DNA of 5,633 bases from Lachnospiraceae bacterium (lineage in GTDB: Bacteria; Bacillota; Clostridia; Lachnospirales; Lachnospiraceae), in the NCBI GenBank assembly GCA_009774585.1, contig VSOA01000250.1:1-5633 (forward strand), read 5' to 3'. Below the pieces are notes generated by a model. The model worked only from the letters and a program-made list of their open reading frames with translations. It searched no databases and was not told where the DNA came from. Shown here in pieces: positions 5,577-5,633 of the stretch; position 1 is the first letter of the stretch; the number at the start of each line of letters is the position of its first letter. A program made the translations under genes and the position numbers.

Positions 5577-5633
5577 TTATATAACGTTTCATTCTTTATA
5601 TAAGTTTATATAACTTTCTCTAATATATATAAC
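5577..5633. repeat. Four spaced TTATATAA-type boxes in the ATPase leader
   Basis: The palindromic octamer TTATATAA occurs at 5577-5584, 5596-5603 and 5606-5613, with a 7-of-8 copy (ATATATAA) at 5625-5632. The start-to-start spacings are 19, 10 and 19 bases. The first and third copies share the 11-mer GTTTATATAAC. The stretch probably contains the ATPase promoter, since several copies could serve as a -10 box, but no good -35 box is evident and the window ends here. Confidence 0.5.

Overview
The window looks like chromosomal DNA of a low-to-medium GC Gram-positive bacterium (Bacillota, most likely Clostridia, perhaps Lachnospiraceae). This is inferred from strong AGGAG-type ribosome binding sites, a consensus sigma-A promoter, an AgrC/AgrA-like LytTR two-component pair, DUF3267 membrane proteins and an XRE regulator with a Gly-rich repeat tail. 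Every convincing gene is on the minus strand, so transcription runs from high to low coordinates. No RNA gene, CRISPR array, insertion sequence or prophage gene is visible.

Read in the direction of transcription, the window opens at 5633 with an AT-rich leader carrying four spaced TTATATAA-type boxes. It is followed by a stand-alone AAA-type P-loop ATPase with a C-terminal winged-helix-like region (5556-4516). A 200-base intergenic region (4515-4316) then holds a near-consensus promoter, a perfect 13-base palindrome on its -35 box, and two 7-bp inverted repeats in the long leader.

That promoter probably drives a three-gene regulatory operon: an XRE regulator whose C-terminal half is about 20 Gly-led pentads (4315-3533), an AgrC-like membrane histidine kinase with a GHKL ATPase domain (3467-2094), and a LytTR response regulator (2000-1266). 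No agrB or agrD homologue is present, so the signal is unknown.

Behind the response regulator lies an imperfect tandem repeat with small stable dyads, then an extended -10 promoter. This promoter starts a second unit: a 158-residue PH-like hypothetical protein (1113-637), overlapping by ATGA with a DUF3267 gene broken by an internal deletion and frame change (640-310), then the first 72 codons of a second, apparently intact DUF3267 gene that leaves the window at base 1. By its position this unit is a possible target of the two-component system or the XRE regulator, but no sequence evidence proves it.

The points most worth a second look are the pentad-repeat regulator fused to an orphan AgrC/A-like system, the decayed DUF3267 paralogue that lost its expected zincin segment, and three unusual upstream regions (4320-4491, 1179-1248 and 5557-5633).
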